DNA of 64,000 bases from Massilia mucilaginosa (GTDB lineage: Bacteria > Pseudomonadota > Gammaproteobacteria > Burkholderiales > Burkholderiaceae_D), in NCBI RefSeq assembly GCF_011682145.1, contig NZ_WHJH01000001.1:372001-436000 (forward strand), given 5' to 3'. Positions 44,350 to 53,415 of the stretch are shown piece by piece. Position 1 is the stretch's first letter. Every line of letters starts with the position of its first letter. Under the pieces are notes generated by a model that had not been told where the DNA came from, did no database searches, and worked only from the letters and a program-made list of their open reading frames with translations. The translations under genes were made by a program, and so were the position numbers.

Positions 44350-45089
44350 TGGGGATGCTCGACGGACGGACCGCATTGGTCACCGGCGGCTCGCGCGGCC
44401 TGGGGCGCGCCCTGTGCATGGCACTGGCGCGCGAAGGCGCGAACGTCGCTTTCAATTATTCGCGTTCGGTGGCGGAAGCCGAGGCGGTGCTGGCCGCGCT
44501 CAAGGAACTGGGCGTGAAGGCGTGGGCGTTCCAGGTGTCGGTGCTGGACAAGGCGGGCCTGCAGGGCATGGTGCGGGCCATCGAGCAGGATGCGGGGGCG
44601 ATCGATATCCTGATCAATAACGCCGGCATCGGCCAGGTGGTGCCGCTCGCGCTGATGGAGGAAGAAGACTGGGACCGCATGATGAACACCAACGTCAAGG
44701 GCGCCTTCCTGACCACGCAGGCGGTGCTGCGCGGGATGATCCACCAGAAGCGCGGACGCATCTTGAATATCAGCTCGCTGGCGGGCGTGAAGATGATGCA
44801 GGCGCCGGTGCACTACAGCGCGGCCAAGGCGGCGCTCAAGGGCATGACGGAGGCACTGGCGAAGGAAGTGGGCCGCTACGGCATTACCGTCAACTGCCTG
44901 GCGCCGGGCGTGCTCGATGAGGGCGTGAGCGGCAATGTGCCGGCGGCGAAGATGACGGAATACGTGCGCCATTGCGCGCTGGGGCGCCTGGGAACGGTCG
45001 ACGAGGTGGCGGAAGCGGCGGCGTTTTTCGTGTCGGACAAGAACAGCTACATGAGCGGGGCGACCGTGGTCATCGACGGCGCGGTTTGA
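44349..45089 (+). CDS. SDR oxidoreductase, FabG-like
   Basis: A 246-residue SDR with TGGSRGLGRAL, NNAG, NISSLAG and HYSAAKAAL (Ser, Tyr, Lys all present). It is a close relative of the SDR at 31266 and more distant from the FabG at 36581. Starts inside the radical SAM stop (TAATG). Probably reduces a keto group on an ACP-bound or released intermediate of this locus. Confidence 0.87.
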   Translation: MGMLDGRTALVTGGSRGLGRALCMALAREGANVAFNYSRSVAEAEAVLAALKELGVKAWAFQVSVLDKAGLQGMVRAIEQDAGAIDILINNAGIGQVVPLALMEEEDWDRMMNTNVKGAFLTTQAVLRGMIHQKRGRILNISSLAGVKMMQAPVHYSAAKAALKGMTEALAKEVGRYGITVNCLAPGVLDEGVSGNVPAAKMTEYVRHCALGRLGTVDEVAEAAAFFVSDKNSYMSGATVVIDGAV

Positions 45090-45626
45090 AGGCGCTGGCG
45101 GTACTGCTTCCAGCAAAGCCCGCATCGCACCAACAGCCCCTGGCCAAATAGTCCACGCGAATCTTGGTCTTGCGGCGATAAGGCGAAATTTGGAGGTATG
45201 GGACAAGCCCACGCCAGCCGTATTCGCGGCCGCCGGGGTGGGATTGCAGACACCGTTCACGGATAAGCCGATAGGCCTGCTTCGCTCCGATCTCAGTCTG
45301 CTTCTTGATGCTCGCCGACATCTCGCCCGCCAACTACAGCATCACGGCGCTGACGTGCCGACGCATTCGAGCTTCCCAGTGTGCGTCCTGCGGAGGACGC
45401 AACTTTGCCACCTTGTTGGCATGCAGATGGTTGCGTTTATCTGTGTCATGCTGCATTAGGTCAACCAATCTATTTGGAGCAGTTCATAAAGCCTTTACGC
45501 TGAATCAAGCGGACGCCCCGTCCGGACGGGTTTGCCAGCACGGGGATGTGCTTATCATTTGTTGACACAGAACGCGGCCGTCAACCTGTCGGCCGTGCAT
45601 GCTGTGTTTCAAGAAAGAGGCATATC
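45090..45626. other. Intergenic region without a supported gene
   Basis: A 537-base interval of lower GC than its neighbours. Open frames on both strands (45070-45333 minus, 45190-45459 plus) are short, lack ribosome sites and show no family signature. A perfect 14-base palindrome CCCGTCCGGACGGG lies at 45517-45530 followed by TTTG; it could be a weak terminator or an operator for the next gene. Confidence 0.5.
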
Positions 45627-46085
45627 ATGACCCGTCCCCTTACTTTACTGTCGCCAGTCCTTCCCGGCACGAGTGCCGCCACTGTCGTTGCCAGGCTGGC
45701 CGTCCTGCTACCGAAAATCAATGCGGCACTGGAATTGATCGGCACTGTCCACTTTGCCCGCCTCATCTTGCTCGATCGGTCGAAAGCGAATCTGCAGCCA
45801 GACCTGCTGTCGATACTGCCATCAAACAACTTGGCAATTGGAATTATCACGTCCTTCGATGGCGACTTCAAGACTTATATCCATGACTTCGTCGCCCAGT
45901 TAAGCGACGAGTTCGATGCGCTGCTGTCGCTGGCGGTCGGCGGCGCAGCCTTGACGCCGGTGGTCGATCATGTGGCGGAGTTCGAAGCGTTTATCGAGCG
46001 AAACAATGTCTCGGAACATATTCCGAACACCTATTTCTACGCCGCCTATCAGCACACCGTGCAGGACATTCTCGCTGCGATCTGA
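45627..46085 (+). CDS. Hypothetical protein next to DyP-type peroxidase
   Basis: A 152-residue protein with a good ribosome site (AAAGAGG) before the ATG at 45627. It looks like a compact alpha/beta protein (VHFARLILLDRS, LAIGIITSFDGDFKTYIHDF), of the kind seen beside DyP-type peroxidases and lipid-related redox genes. I know no function. It ends 66 bases before the peroxidase gene and is likely cotranscribed with it. Confidence 0.65.
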   Translation: MTRPLTLLSPVLPGTSAATVVARLAVLLPKINAALELIGTVHFARLILLDRSKANLQPDLLSILPSNNLAIGIITSFDGDFKTYIHDFVAQLSDEFDALLSLAVGGAALTPVVDHVAEFEAFIERNNVSEHIPNTYFYAAYQHTVQDILAAI

Positions 46086-46151
46086 TCTGCCGCGCGCACC
46101 AGGTTCCCATCCCGGTGCGCTTTTCAACCGCGTGTGCGACGGGAGAACCCG

Positions 46152-47597
46152 ATGAACGATTCTGCGATTGACCTGGACGACGTGCAGGGCGTCATCGTGC
46201 GCGGCTACCGCGTCAAGCTGGTGCGGCATTTCGTGCTCACGATCACGGATGCGGCCGCGGCCAGCAAGCTGATCGAGGCGCTGGTGCGGGGCCGCGCTGG
46301 TTTTCCCACGATCACGAGCGCCAGGCTCATCGCGCCGAAACCCGCCTCGTTCGTCAATATCAGTTTCAGTGCCGCCGGCCTGGCGGCGCTCGGGCTCACT
46401 GCCGCGCAACTTGCCAGCTTCGACCCGGCATTCCAGCGCGGCGCGGCCGATCCTGTCACGGCCGCCACGGTGGGTGACGTCGGCCCGAGCGCGCCGGAGC
46501 GCTGGATTGGCGGCCTGGACAATGCGGCCCGGGTGCATATCGTGCTGAGCTTGTGGGTAGCCAGTTCCGCCGCAGTGATGGAAACGGTGTCGGCGCAGCT
46601 GCGCAGCGCTTTTGTGGGCGGCGTGAGCGAGCTGTACGTGCAGGATGGCAGCGAATTCCCGGACAACGCCGTCCATTTCGGCTATCGCCATGGCATCGCG
46701 CAGCCCACGATCATCGGCATGCCGCCGCGCAAACGGGATGCGCCCGATGCGCAGCCGCCCGTGCCCGCAGGTGAATTCCTGCTTGGCCACTTGAATGCGG
46801 CGGGCGGCACCTATCGCGTCTTGCCGCAGGAACTGTCGAGCAACAGCAGCTACGGTGTGTTTCGTATCCTGGAACAGGATGTGGCCGGGTTCGAGGCGAT
46901 GCTGGCGCGTTATGCGGCCGAGACGGGTATCGATCCCGAGATGCTTGCGGCGAAGCTCATGGGGCGCTGGCGCAATGGCAATCCGCTGACGCTGGCGCCA
47001 ACGGCGCAAGGAACGCCTTTGCCTGACGCGGAGCTCAATAAGTTCGACTTCGTTAGCAGCGACGCGGCCAAGGACGATACGCTGGGCCTGAAGTGCCCGG
47101 TCGGCGCCCACATCCGGCGCAACAATCCACGCGACGCCGCCGTGATCGGCACCGGCAGCACCCATCACCGCCTGGTGCGACGATCGATGCCGTACGGTCC
47201 GCAGTATGATCCCGCAGGCGTTGACACGCAGGCACGCGGGCTGATCGGCTTCTTTATCAATGCCAGCATCCGCAACCAGTTCGAATTCCTGAGCAGCGAA
47301 TGGAACCGGAGGGATGATTTCGTGAAATCGGCCACCGGCCCCGAGGGCGCGGCCGCCGGCAATGCCGTCTACAACATCAGCGGCGAGGATGTTCTCGGCG
47401 GCGTGAACGATCCGGCGACCAGTTCGTTCACCCTGGCCGGCAAGGGTCCGAAAGGCAGCGCCAACCGGACCCTGGGAGGCTTTGCGCGGCTGGTGACCAC
47501 GCGCGGCGGGGTATACTGCTTTTTCCCGAGCATCAAGGGACTGCTGTATCTGGCGCGATTGACAGCGGCCGCCGGCACGGCGCCTTACCAGCGATAG
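46152..47597 (+). CDS. DyP-type peroxidase family protein with altered catalytic motif
   Basis: A 481-residue protein with the double ferredoxin-like layout of dye-decolorizing peroxidases. Heme-side motifs such as CPVGAHIRRNNPRD and HRLVRRSMPYG are conserved. The hallmark GxxDG motif reads GYRHG (residues 177-181): the catalytic Asp is His180. This could change the peroxidase mechanism, or His could act as the acid-base residue as in other heme peroxidases. No signal peptide. GGAGAA precedes the ATG. Its end overlaps the TonB receptor gene by 13 bases. Confidence 0.8.
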   Translation: MNDSAIDLDDVQGVIVRGYRVKLVRHFVLTITDAAAASKLIEALVRGRAGFPTITSARLIAPKPASFVNISFSAAGLAALGLTAAQLASFDPAFQRGAADPVTAATVGDVGPSAPERWIGGLDNAARVHIVLSLWVASSAAVMETVSAQLRSAFVGGVSELYVQDGSEFPDNAVHFGYRHGIAQPTIIGMPPRKRDAPDAQPPVPAGEFLLGHLNAAGGTYRVLPQELSSNSSYGVFRILEQDVAGFEAMLARYAAETGIDPEMLAAKLMGRWRNGNPLTLAPTAQGTPLPDAELNKFDFVSSDAAKDDTLGLKCPVGAHIRRNNPRDAAVIGTGSTHHRLVRRSMPYGPQYDPAGVDTQARGLIGFFINASIRNQFEFLSSEWNRRDDFVKSATGPEGAAAGNAVYNISGEDVLGGVNDPATSSFTLAGKGPKGSANRTLGGFARLVTTRGGVYCFFPSIKGLLYLARLTAAAGTAPYQR

Positions 47598-50086
47598 CTT
47601 GCCGTGACGATGATCTTGCGCGCTTCGCCATAGAAGCAGCCGTAGGTGCAACTGCCGATATAGGTCTTGTCCGCCAGGTTGGTGACGTTGAGCGCGAGTT
47701 TCCACGGCCCGGTGCTGTAGCTGGCCATGGCATCGATCAGCGTGACGGACGGCACGATCACGGGAGTGCCGTGCGCCGCGCCGCGTGTGCTGCCCACGTA
47801 GCGCGCGCCGGTGCCGATCCGCAAACCGGGCAAGCCGGCGGCGCCGAAGCCTTCGTCGCCCCAGATCGAGAACTGGTTGTACGGCACGCTGTCGAGGCGC
47901 TGGCCTTCGCGTTCGGGATACAGAGGGCTCGCTTTGCTGGTGCGGGCGTCGGTGTAGGCGTAGGCGGCGATCAGGTTGGCGCTTTTGCCGATCCGGGTGC
48001 GCGCTTCGAGTTCCAGGCCGCGCGAACGCACTTCGCCTGCCTGCATGGCAAAGTTGGCATCCTGCGGGTCTTCCACCTGCACGTTCTGGCGGGTCAGCTG
48101 GTAGAGCGCGGCGGACAGCAGCATGTCGGCGCCCTTGGGCTGGTAGCGCAGCCCGGCTTCGAACTGTTTGCCCTCGGACGGCTTGAAGCGCGCGCCGGTG
48201 CGGTCGATGCCGGTGGTCGGCTCGAACGATTCGCTGTAGCTCACAAACGGCGCCAGGCCGTTGTCGGCCAGGTACACCAGCCCCGCCCTGCCGGTGAAGG
48301 CATGGCTTCTCTCATTGTCGGCCCGCACGCCGCCGAAAAATCCGGTTTCGTTGTAGCGCAGCATGTCGTAGCGGCCGCCCAGCGAAGCCACCCATTTGTC
48401 GCCCACCTTGACCTGGTCCTGCGCGTAGACGCCGATGCGCTTGCCGTCGGCCTTGTAGGCGAAGGTATTCGGCGCCCGTTCGGCACCGACGACGCTGCCG
48501 TAGACCGGTGCGAACAGGTCGAGATTGGCCAGCGAGCGCGTGTAGCGTTCGGTTTCTTCGCGCCCGCGCGAGTAATCCAGGCCCGCCAGGATGGTATGCC
48601 TGACGCCGCCCACGCCCACCTGGTATTGCAGCGAGGTGTCGGACACCAGCGACGAGGAACGGTCGGCGCGCTCGGTGGCCCAGCGCAAGGCCGTGACGCG
48701 CTCGGTGGCATCGACGCCGCCCCATATCTCGACATAGTCGAAGGCATTGCTCGCGTGCGCATAGCGCAGGCTGTTCTTGAGCTTGAGCCGGTCGCTGAAC
48801 GCGTGCTCGAACAGGTATCCGGCGGAATACCGTTCCAGCGCGAACCGATCGAAGCCCGGCTCGCCCACGAAGCGCTGGCGCGCAATCGGGCCATTGGCAT
48901 TGGGCAGCACCGTCCCTTGGGCGGGCAAGCCGTAGACGTTGACTGTGCGGTCTTTTTGATAGTCTCCCAATAGCGTGAGTGACGTGGCCGCGTTCGGTTT
49001 CCACGTCAGCGCGGGCGCCACGAAACGGCGGTTGTCGGGTACGTGGTCGATGAAAGTGTCGCTGTCGCGCCAGAGCGCGGTGAGGCGGTACGACCAGACA
49101 CCGTCGTCCGTCAGCGGGCCACCCAGATCGGCCGATACCTGTTTGCGCTTGAATGACCCTCCTTCGACATTGATTTCGTGCACCGGCTCTGCCGTGGGAC
49201 GCTTGCTGACCGTATTGATGATGCCGCCGGGACCGCCAGCGCCGAACAGCACCGAGGCGGCACCCTTGACTACTTCGACCCGCTCCAGGCCATACAGTTC
49301 CTGGCGGCCGTCGTAGCGGGTGACGCCGTAGCGGGTGCCGTCGCGGTAGTGGTTGCCAAGATCCGAGGTGGCCTGGAAGCCGCGCAGGAAAAACTGGTCG
49401 GTGGTGCGGTCGGCCGCTTCGTTGCGGGCCACGCCGGCCACGTAGGCGAGCACGTCTTGCAGGCTTTGCGACTTGAGGGTGTCGATCTCTTCCGCGCCGA
49501 CCACGCTCAGGGACTGCGGCGTCTCCAGAATGGGCGTGTCGGTTTTGGTGGCCGTGGCGCTGCGCCGCGCCACGTAGCCGCGGATGGGGCCGCTTGCAGT
49601 GTCGGGCTCGGCGTTGTCAAGCACGGTGACCATCGGCAGCACGGCGGCGGCGGGACGGGCGTCCCGAAGGGCGTCCCGACGGGCGTCCCCACCGGCGGCC
49701 GGGCGCTCGGCCAGGCGGGCCAGGGTGTAGCTACCATTGGCCTGGCGCAGCGCTTGCAGGCCGTGTCCGCGCAGGACTTCGTCAAAGCCGGCCTGCACGG
49801 TCGTGGTGGCGTTCAGGCCGGCGCTGGTCTTGCCATTCAGCAGACTTGCATCGGCGGAAAGCTCGATCCCGGCGGCGCTGGCGAAGCTGGTCAGGGTGCG
49901 GTCCAGCGGGCCGGGGGCGATGGCGTAGCTGCGCGCCGCGGCGCCCTGCGCCTGGGCCAACGTGGCCGCACCCAGCGCCAGCGAGGCCAGCAAGACCGCG
50001 CGCACGGCGGCCGCGCCGCAGCTGAGCGCAAAATCCGGTTGACGCGCCGATGGCGTGAGGGAGGAATAGTGGTGCTGATGAGTCAT
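47585..50086 (-). CDS. TonB-dependent siderophore receptor with STN domain (FecA/FpvA-like)
   Basis: An 833-residue outer-membrane receptor. After the signal sequence (about residue 47) comes an STN domain (residues about 52-125: RSYAIAPGPLDRTLTSFA to GSYTLARL), which signals to FecR. A plug domain follows (TPQSLSVVGAEEI, GIINTVSKRPT), then a 22-strand barrel ending in aromatic W. It should import a ferric siderophore and trigger its own induction. Residues about 130-145 contain a short in-frame DNA repeat (49651-49690). Last gene of the fecI-fecR-receptor unit. Confidence 0.92.
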   Translation of the reverse strand: MTHQHHYSSLTPSARQPDFALSCGAAAVRAVLLASLALGAATLAQAQGAAARSYAIAPGPLDRTLTSFASAAGIELSADASLLNGKTSAGLNATTTVQAGFDEVLRGHGLQALRQANGSYTLARLAERPAAGGDARRDALRDARPAAAVLPMVTVLDNAEPDTASGPIRGYVARRSATATKTDTPILETPQSLSVVGAEEIDTLKSQSLQDVLAYVAGVARNEAADRTTDQFFLRGFQATSDLGNHYRDGTRYGVTRYDGRQELYGLERVEVVKGAASVLFGAGGPGGIINTVSKRPTAEPVHEINVEGGSFKRKQVSADLGGPLTDDGVWSYRLTALWRDSDTFIDHVPDNRRFVAPALTWKPNAATSLTLLGDYQKDRTVNVYGLPAQGTVLPNANGPIARQRFVGEPGFDRFALERYSAGYLFEHAFSDRLKLKNSLRYAHASNAFDYVEIWGGVDATERVTALRWATERADRSSSLVSDTSLQYQVGVGGVRHTILAGLDYSRGREETERYTRSLANLDLFAPVYGSVVGAERAPNTFAYKADGKRIGVYAQDQVKVGDKWVASLGGRYDMLRYNETGFFGGVRADNERSHAFTGRAGLVYLADNGLAPFVSYSESFEPTTGIDRTGARFKPSEGKQFEAGLRYQPKGADMLLSAALYQLTRQNVQVEDPQDANFAMQAGEVRSRGLELEARTRIGKSANLIAAYAYTDARTSKASPLYPEREGQRLDSVPYNQFSIWGDEGFGAAGLPGLRIGTGARYVGSTRGAAHGTPVIVPSVTLIDAMASYSTGPWKLALNVTNLADKTYIGSCTYGCFYGEARKIIVTASYRW

Positions 50087-50198
50087 GGTCTGGTCCTGGA
50101 GTTCGGAAGATTGCGGGAGTGCTTACTTGTATCCCGAACGAGAACCGGAAACCCTCAAGCGGATGCGACGATTTCCGCAAAAAACTTACATGGCGTGG

Positions 50199-51173
50199 TC
50201 AGCGGGCGCGCACGGTGACCCAGTAGCGGGTGCGGTACGCCACCGAAACCGGCAGGGCCAGCGCGAGGTTGCGCAGCGCGCGGTCGGTGTCGCGCAGCGA
50301 AAACACGCCGGTGACGCGCAGTCCGGCAATGCCGGGATCGCAGCGCAGCAGGCCCGTGCGGTAACGCGCCAGTTCGGCGACAAAGTCGGCCACGCGCATG
50401 TCTTCGGCCACCAGCAAGCCGTCGGCCCAGGCGGCGGCGCTGGCCTGGACCGGCCCTGACGGCTCGATTCGTTCCTGCGAGAACGCCGCGCCCTTGCCGG
50501 CGCCGATGCGGACGGCATCGTGCAGACGGTTGCGCGCGCGCAGCTCGACAGCGCCCTCCAGCACGCCGACGTGCGTGACATCGTCATGCTGGCGCACCAG
50601 AAAGCGGGTTCCGAGGGCCTGGACCATGCCGTCGCGCGTCTGCACCCGGAACGGGCGCTGCGCGGGCATGGGATCGGGCGCGGTGGCGACCAGGATTTCG
50701 CCGGCGCGCACGATCACAAGGCGCTCGCGGCTGGTAAAGCGCAGGTCGATTGCCGAGGCGCTTGCCAGAACGACATGGGTTCCGTCGGGCAAGGTGACTG
50801 TCCGGGTTTCGCCGGTAGCGCTGCTGTGATCGGACGCGACGGTGTCCCAGGCCTGGGTGGCGCGCATCGACCAGACGGCCCCTGCCGTCACGCTCAGGCT
50901 AAGTACTTGCAAGGCGCGCCGGCGCGTGACCCAGGCGGCGGCCGCGGGCTCGCGCAGGGCGTGCTGGGCAATCTCGCGCGGAACGCTCATCAGCTTGTTG
51001 TCGAGGGCTTGCAGGCGGCTCCAGGCGCGTTCATGGTCCGGATGGGCGGCGCGCCACGCGCTGCACGCCGCCTGGTCGGCCGCGCTGGCCTCGCCCGACC
51101 ACAGCCGGGCCATCCAGGCGGCGGCCTGGCCGACGGTGGCGGGATCGAGCGGGGCTGGCATGCGGGCGGACAT
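50199..51173 (-). CDS. FecR-type anti-sigma/transducer protein
   Basis: A 324-residue inner-membrane protein. The N-terminal cytoplasmic domain (DUF4880-like, ACSAWRAAHPDHERAWSR) binds the sigma factor. One membrane helix lies near residues 85-105, and the periplasmic FecR domain (TLPDGTHVVLASASAIDLRF, VQALGTRFLVRQH) follows. It relays the loaded state of the receptor to the sigma factor. It starts 12 bases after the sigma factor stop. Confidence 0.9.
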   Translation of the reverse strand: MSARMPAPLDPATVGQAAAWMARLWSGEASAADQAACSAWRAAHPDHERAWSRLQALDNKLMSVPREIAQHALREPAAAAWVTRRRALQVLSLSVTAGAVWSMRATQAWDTVASDHSSATGETRTVTLPDGTHVVLASASAIDLRFTSRERLVIVRAGEILVATAPDPMPAQRPFRVQTRDGMVQALGTRFLVRQHDDVTHVGVLEGAVELRARNRLHDAVRIGAGKGAAFSQERIEPSGPVQASAAAWADGLLVAEDMRVADFVAELARYRTGLLRCDPGIAGLRVTGVFSLRDTDRALRNLALALPVSVAYRTRYWVTVRAR

Positions 51174-51185
51174 GCTGGGCGCGCC

Positions 51186-51698
51186 TTAGGGCGCCGGGGC
51201 GTGCAGTGCCCCGGCGCACACCTGCAAGGCCGTGGCGATATACTTTTCCACCGACGAGACCGATACTTCCAGGCGCTCGGCGATGTCGCGGTAACTCATG
51301 CCTTCCAGCCGGCACAGCAGAAGCGCCGTGCGGGCCTTGGCCGACACGCAGTGCAGCAGCGCATCGATCTCGACCAGCGCTTCGAGCGTGATGGCCCGCG
51401 CTTCTTCGGATGGAACGTGGGCCGGCGGCAACAGCGCAATGGCCTCCAGGTAGGCCAGTTCGATCTGGCGGCGCCGGTACAGGTCGACCACGAGGCCGTT
51501 GGCGATCTGGGTCAGGTGGCGGCGCGACTGCTCGGGCGGCGGCACGCGGCCGCTGGTGAGGATGCGCAGATAGGTGTCGTGCGCCAGGTCGGCGGCGTCG
51601 CACGCGTTGCCCAGCCGTTTGCGCAGCCAGCCGCGCAACCAGCCGTGATGGTCGGTGTACAGCGTTTCAAGCGCGAGTGGAGATGGGGAACTGGACAT
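51186..51698 (-). CDS. FecI-type ECF sigma factor
   Basis: A 170-residue ECF sigma factor with region 2 (DAADLAHDTYLRIL) and region 4 (GMSYRDIAERLEVSVSSVEKYIATAL). The ATG at 51698 was preferred over an upstream in-frame start at 51710. It directs transcription of the receptor gene upon siderophore binding. A Fur-box-like site lies about 20 bases upstream. Confidence 0.9.
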   Translation of the reverse strand: MSSSPSPLALETLYTDHHGWLRGWLRKRLGNACDAADLAHDTYLRILTSGRVPPPEQSRRHLTQIANGLVVDLYRRRQIELAYLEAIALLPPAHVPSEEARAITLEALVEIDALLHCVSAKARTALLLCRLEGMSYRDIAERLEVSVSSVEKYIATALQVCAGALHAPAP

Positions 51699-51716
51699 GC
51701 AAGCGGTCACTTAAGA

Positions 51717-51737
51717 ATGAGAATTATTCTCAATTGT
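51717..51737. promoter_or_regulatory. Fur box
   Basis: AATGAGAATTATTCTCAATT contains the inverted arms GAGAAT and ATTCTC about one base. It is a good match to the ferric uptake regulator site (GATAATGATAATCATTATC pattern). It sits just upstream of the FecI-type sigma gene, so iron should repress the sigma/FecR/receptor unit. Confidence 0.75.
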
Positions 51738-51805
51738 AATGCTTGCTGGGTGAGCGGGCAATTTAATTGCGCTAATGCGACGCGCCAGGCGACGCGCGAC
51801 CCCGG

Positions 51806-52483
51806 TCAGTCTTCCACGTAGACCTTGTCGCGGATGAACTTCAGATGGGTTTTGAAGACGGCGTTTTCTTTCAGCAGCAGGGTGGGGTCGAAGCTCATCT
51901 CGCCGCCGTAATGCGCATCCATTTTGGCGTTGCGCAAGGTCGTGCCGCGCAGCGCCAGCTTTTGCGCGCCCTGGCGCAGGATCACTTTCAAGGTATTGGC
52001 ATCGATCCCGCCGCCGCACGACATTTTGTAAGGCACGGTGACTTCGGCGATGCCGTTCTTGTCCAGGTCGGTCACGGTGATGTGCTCGGAGAAAAATTGG
52101 GCGCTCGAATCGAGGCCCGGGCAATCCACTTTATCCTGGATGATCCATGCCTGCGGCCAGGACGCGTCCTTGCGCGTGTAGAGCGCGGCAAACAGATCGA
52201 CGCGCTCGGTGGCGCCCGGCGTCGCCCGGGGAGCGCTTGAGGGCCCGGCAAGCAGCGAGACGACCAGCAGGTGCTCGCCGGCACGGTCGACGATGCGCCG
52301 CCCCACGACCAGCGCGCCTTTGACCTCGATCCGCTCGGATACCAGCAAAGCGGCATCGACCCGGCTGGTTTTCGGCGCGTCGGCTGCCGACGCGGCTTCC
52401 GCACAGGCAAGCAAAGGCGCAGCACCACCCAGCGCCAGCAGCGCGTACATGGCGGCGTTTGCCGCGAATCGCTCGAATCTCAT
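51806..52483 (-). CDS. Hypothetical secreted protein, paralogue of the 61713 gene
   Basis: A 225-residue protein with a signal peptide (residues 1 to about 34). The conserved core is HITVTDLDKNGIAEVTVPYKMSC followed by LKVILRQGAQKLALRG and a C-terminal KFIRDKVYVED. The TDLDKNGIAEVT part resembles FG-GAP or EF-like calcium loops seen in a poorly described surface-protein family. A paralogue lies at 61713-62363 with the same core. It starts 16 bases after a PAS gene. Function is unknown. Confidence 0.65.
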   Translation of the reverse strand: MRFERFAANAAMYALLALGGAAPLLACAEAASAADAPKTSRVDAALLVSERIEVKGALVVGRRIVDRAGEHLLVVSLLAGPSSAPRATPGATERVDLFAALYTRKDASWPQAWIIQDKVDCPGLDSSAQFFSEHITVTDLDKNGIAEVTVPYKMSCGGGIDANTLKVILRQGAQKLALRGTTLRNAKMDAHYGGEMSFDPTLLLKENAVFKTHLKFIRDKVYVED

Positions 52484-52499
52484 CTGCCCTGCCCGTCCA

Positions 52500-53414
52500 T
52501 TAGTCGGGGCGCGAAAAACGCGCCACCCAGCTTGTCGCGCCGCTGCCGTCGGCCACGCTGTCGATCTGCTGCGTCACTTGCATCACCGAACCGTCGCGGT
52601 GGCGCTGCCACACCTCGCCGCGCCAGCTTCCATGCAGGGCGAGCGATCGCATGATCGCCTCGTCCAGCCCGGGCGAGCGGGTCTCGCAGCGCAGCAGGCG
52701 CTGATGCTGGCCGACCAGCTGGGCGGGCGCATAGCCGCTCAGCGCGGTCAATGCATTATTCACGTCCGAAATAATGCCATGCTGGTCGCTGAGGAACATC
52801 GCCTCCGGCGCCAGGGTGAATACCTGCGCCTGCCGCTGGGCCTGGCGCTGCGTGGCGCTGCGTTCGCTCACGTCGATCACGACCGCGCGGCAGGTTTCGC
52901 CATTGTTCGACAGCGTGGTGCGCACGTCGACCGAGCGCCGGGTGCCATCGCGGGCGACCAGCACCACCTCGCAGCGCGCGTCGGACTGGGTCGAAAACAG
53001 CGATTTGAGGCAGGCCGCCAGGCGCGCGCGGTCGGGTTCGGCCACAAACACGCCGAAGCGCTTGTCGATCACGCGGGCGCGCTCGGTACCGAGCAGGCGC
53101 GCGCCGGCCAGGTTGAGCTCGGCAATGGTCCCGCTGCGGTTGAGCGTGAAGTAAGGCACCGGCGCGAAATCGAACAGTTCGGTGTAGCTGGCCAGAGCCG
53201 CCTCGATCCAGGCGCGCGCCGCTTCCAGCTGCTCGTTTTGCATTTCAAGTTCGACCTGGTGCACCTGCAATTCGTGCAGCAAGCGCTGCGGATTGTCGAT
53301 GTGGCGCGCGCTGGCCGCCAGCGCGCGCCCCTGTTCGCGCAGGCGTTCCTGGGCGCGCAGGCGTAGTTCGGCATCGACTGGCGCCCCACCTGGCAATGTG
53401 TGTTGATGGCTCAT
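52500..53414 (-). CDS. PAS-domain protein without output domain
   Basis: A 304-residue protein: an N-terminal coiled-coil (residues 15-72, ending ELEMQNEQLEAAR), then two PAS domains (about 75-185: FDFAPVPYFTLNRSGTIAELN; about 190-300: APEAMFLSDQHGIISDVNNAL). No histidine kinase, GGDEF or other effector is present. It starts 2 bases after the stop of the CheB/CheR/PAS gene and so probably works with it. It would sense a ligand or redox state. Confidence 0.8.
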   Translation of the reverse strand: MSHQHTLPGGAPVDAELRLRAQERLREQGRALAASARHIDNPQRLLHELQVHQVELEMQNEQLEAARAWIEAALASYTELFDFAPVPYFTLNRSGTIAELNLAGARLLGTERARVIDKRFGVFVAEPDRARLAACLKSLFSTQSDARCEVVLVARDGTRRSVDVRTTLSNNGETCRAVVIDVSERSATQRQAQRQAQVFTLAPEAMFLSDQHGIISDVNNALTALSGYAPAQLVGQHQRLLRCETRSPGLDEAIMRSLALHGSWRGEVWQRHRDGSVMQVTQQIDSVADGSGATSWVARFSRPD

Positions 53415-53415
53415 G

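Larger units (their letters stand above)
25469..45089. other. Putative lipid/polyketide biosynthetic locus with radical SAM enzymes
   Basis: Twenty-one genes in three transcription units (plus 25469-28744, minus 42398-28737, plus 42526-45089). Contents: two MJ0619-like radical SAM proteins, one SPASM-like radical SAM protein, two KS/KS-like pairs, FabZ-like dehydratase, four SDRs, an ACP, a nitroreductase-family protein, two class III aminotransferases, a phospholipase-C-like protein and several membrane proteins. No malonyl-CoA:ACP transacylase, FabI-type enoyl reductase, thioesterase or phosphopantetheinyl transferase was seen, so it must borrow these from central metabolism. I know no characterised cluster with this composition. 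Confidence 0.75.

Noticed and set aside
42499-44376. Minus-strand open frame of 625 codons opposite the radical SAM gene
   Set aside because: The plus strand carries an unmistakable cysteine-rich radical SAM protein; the antisense frame shows no motifs.
45070-45333. Minus-strand 87-codon open frame after the biosynthetic locus
   Set aside because: Overlaps the end of the SDR gene, has no ribosome site and no recognisable family; kept as non-coding.
49651-49690. Short tandem GGGCGTCCCGA-like repeat
   Set aside because: Lies in frame within the linker of the TonB receptor; it looks like local slippage in low-complexity coding DNA.
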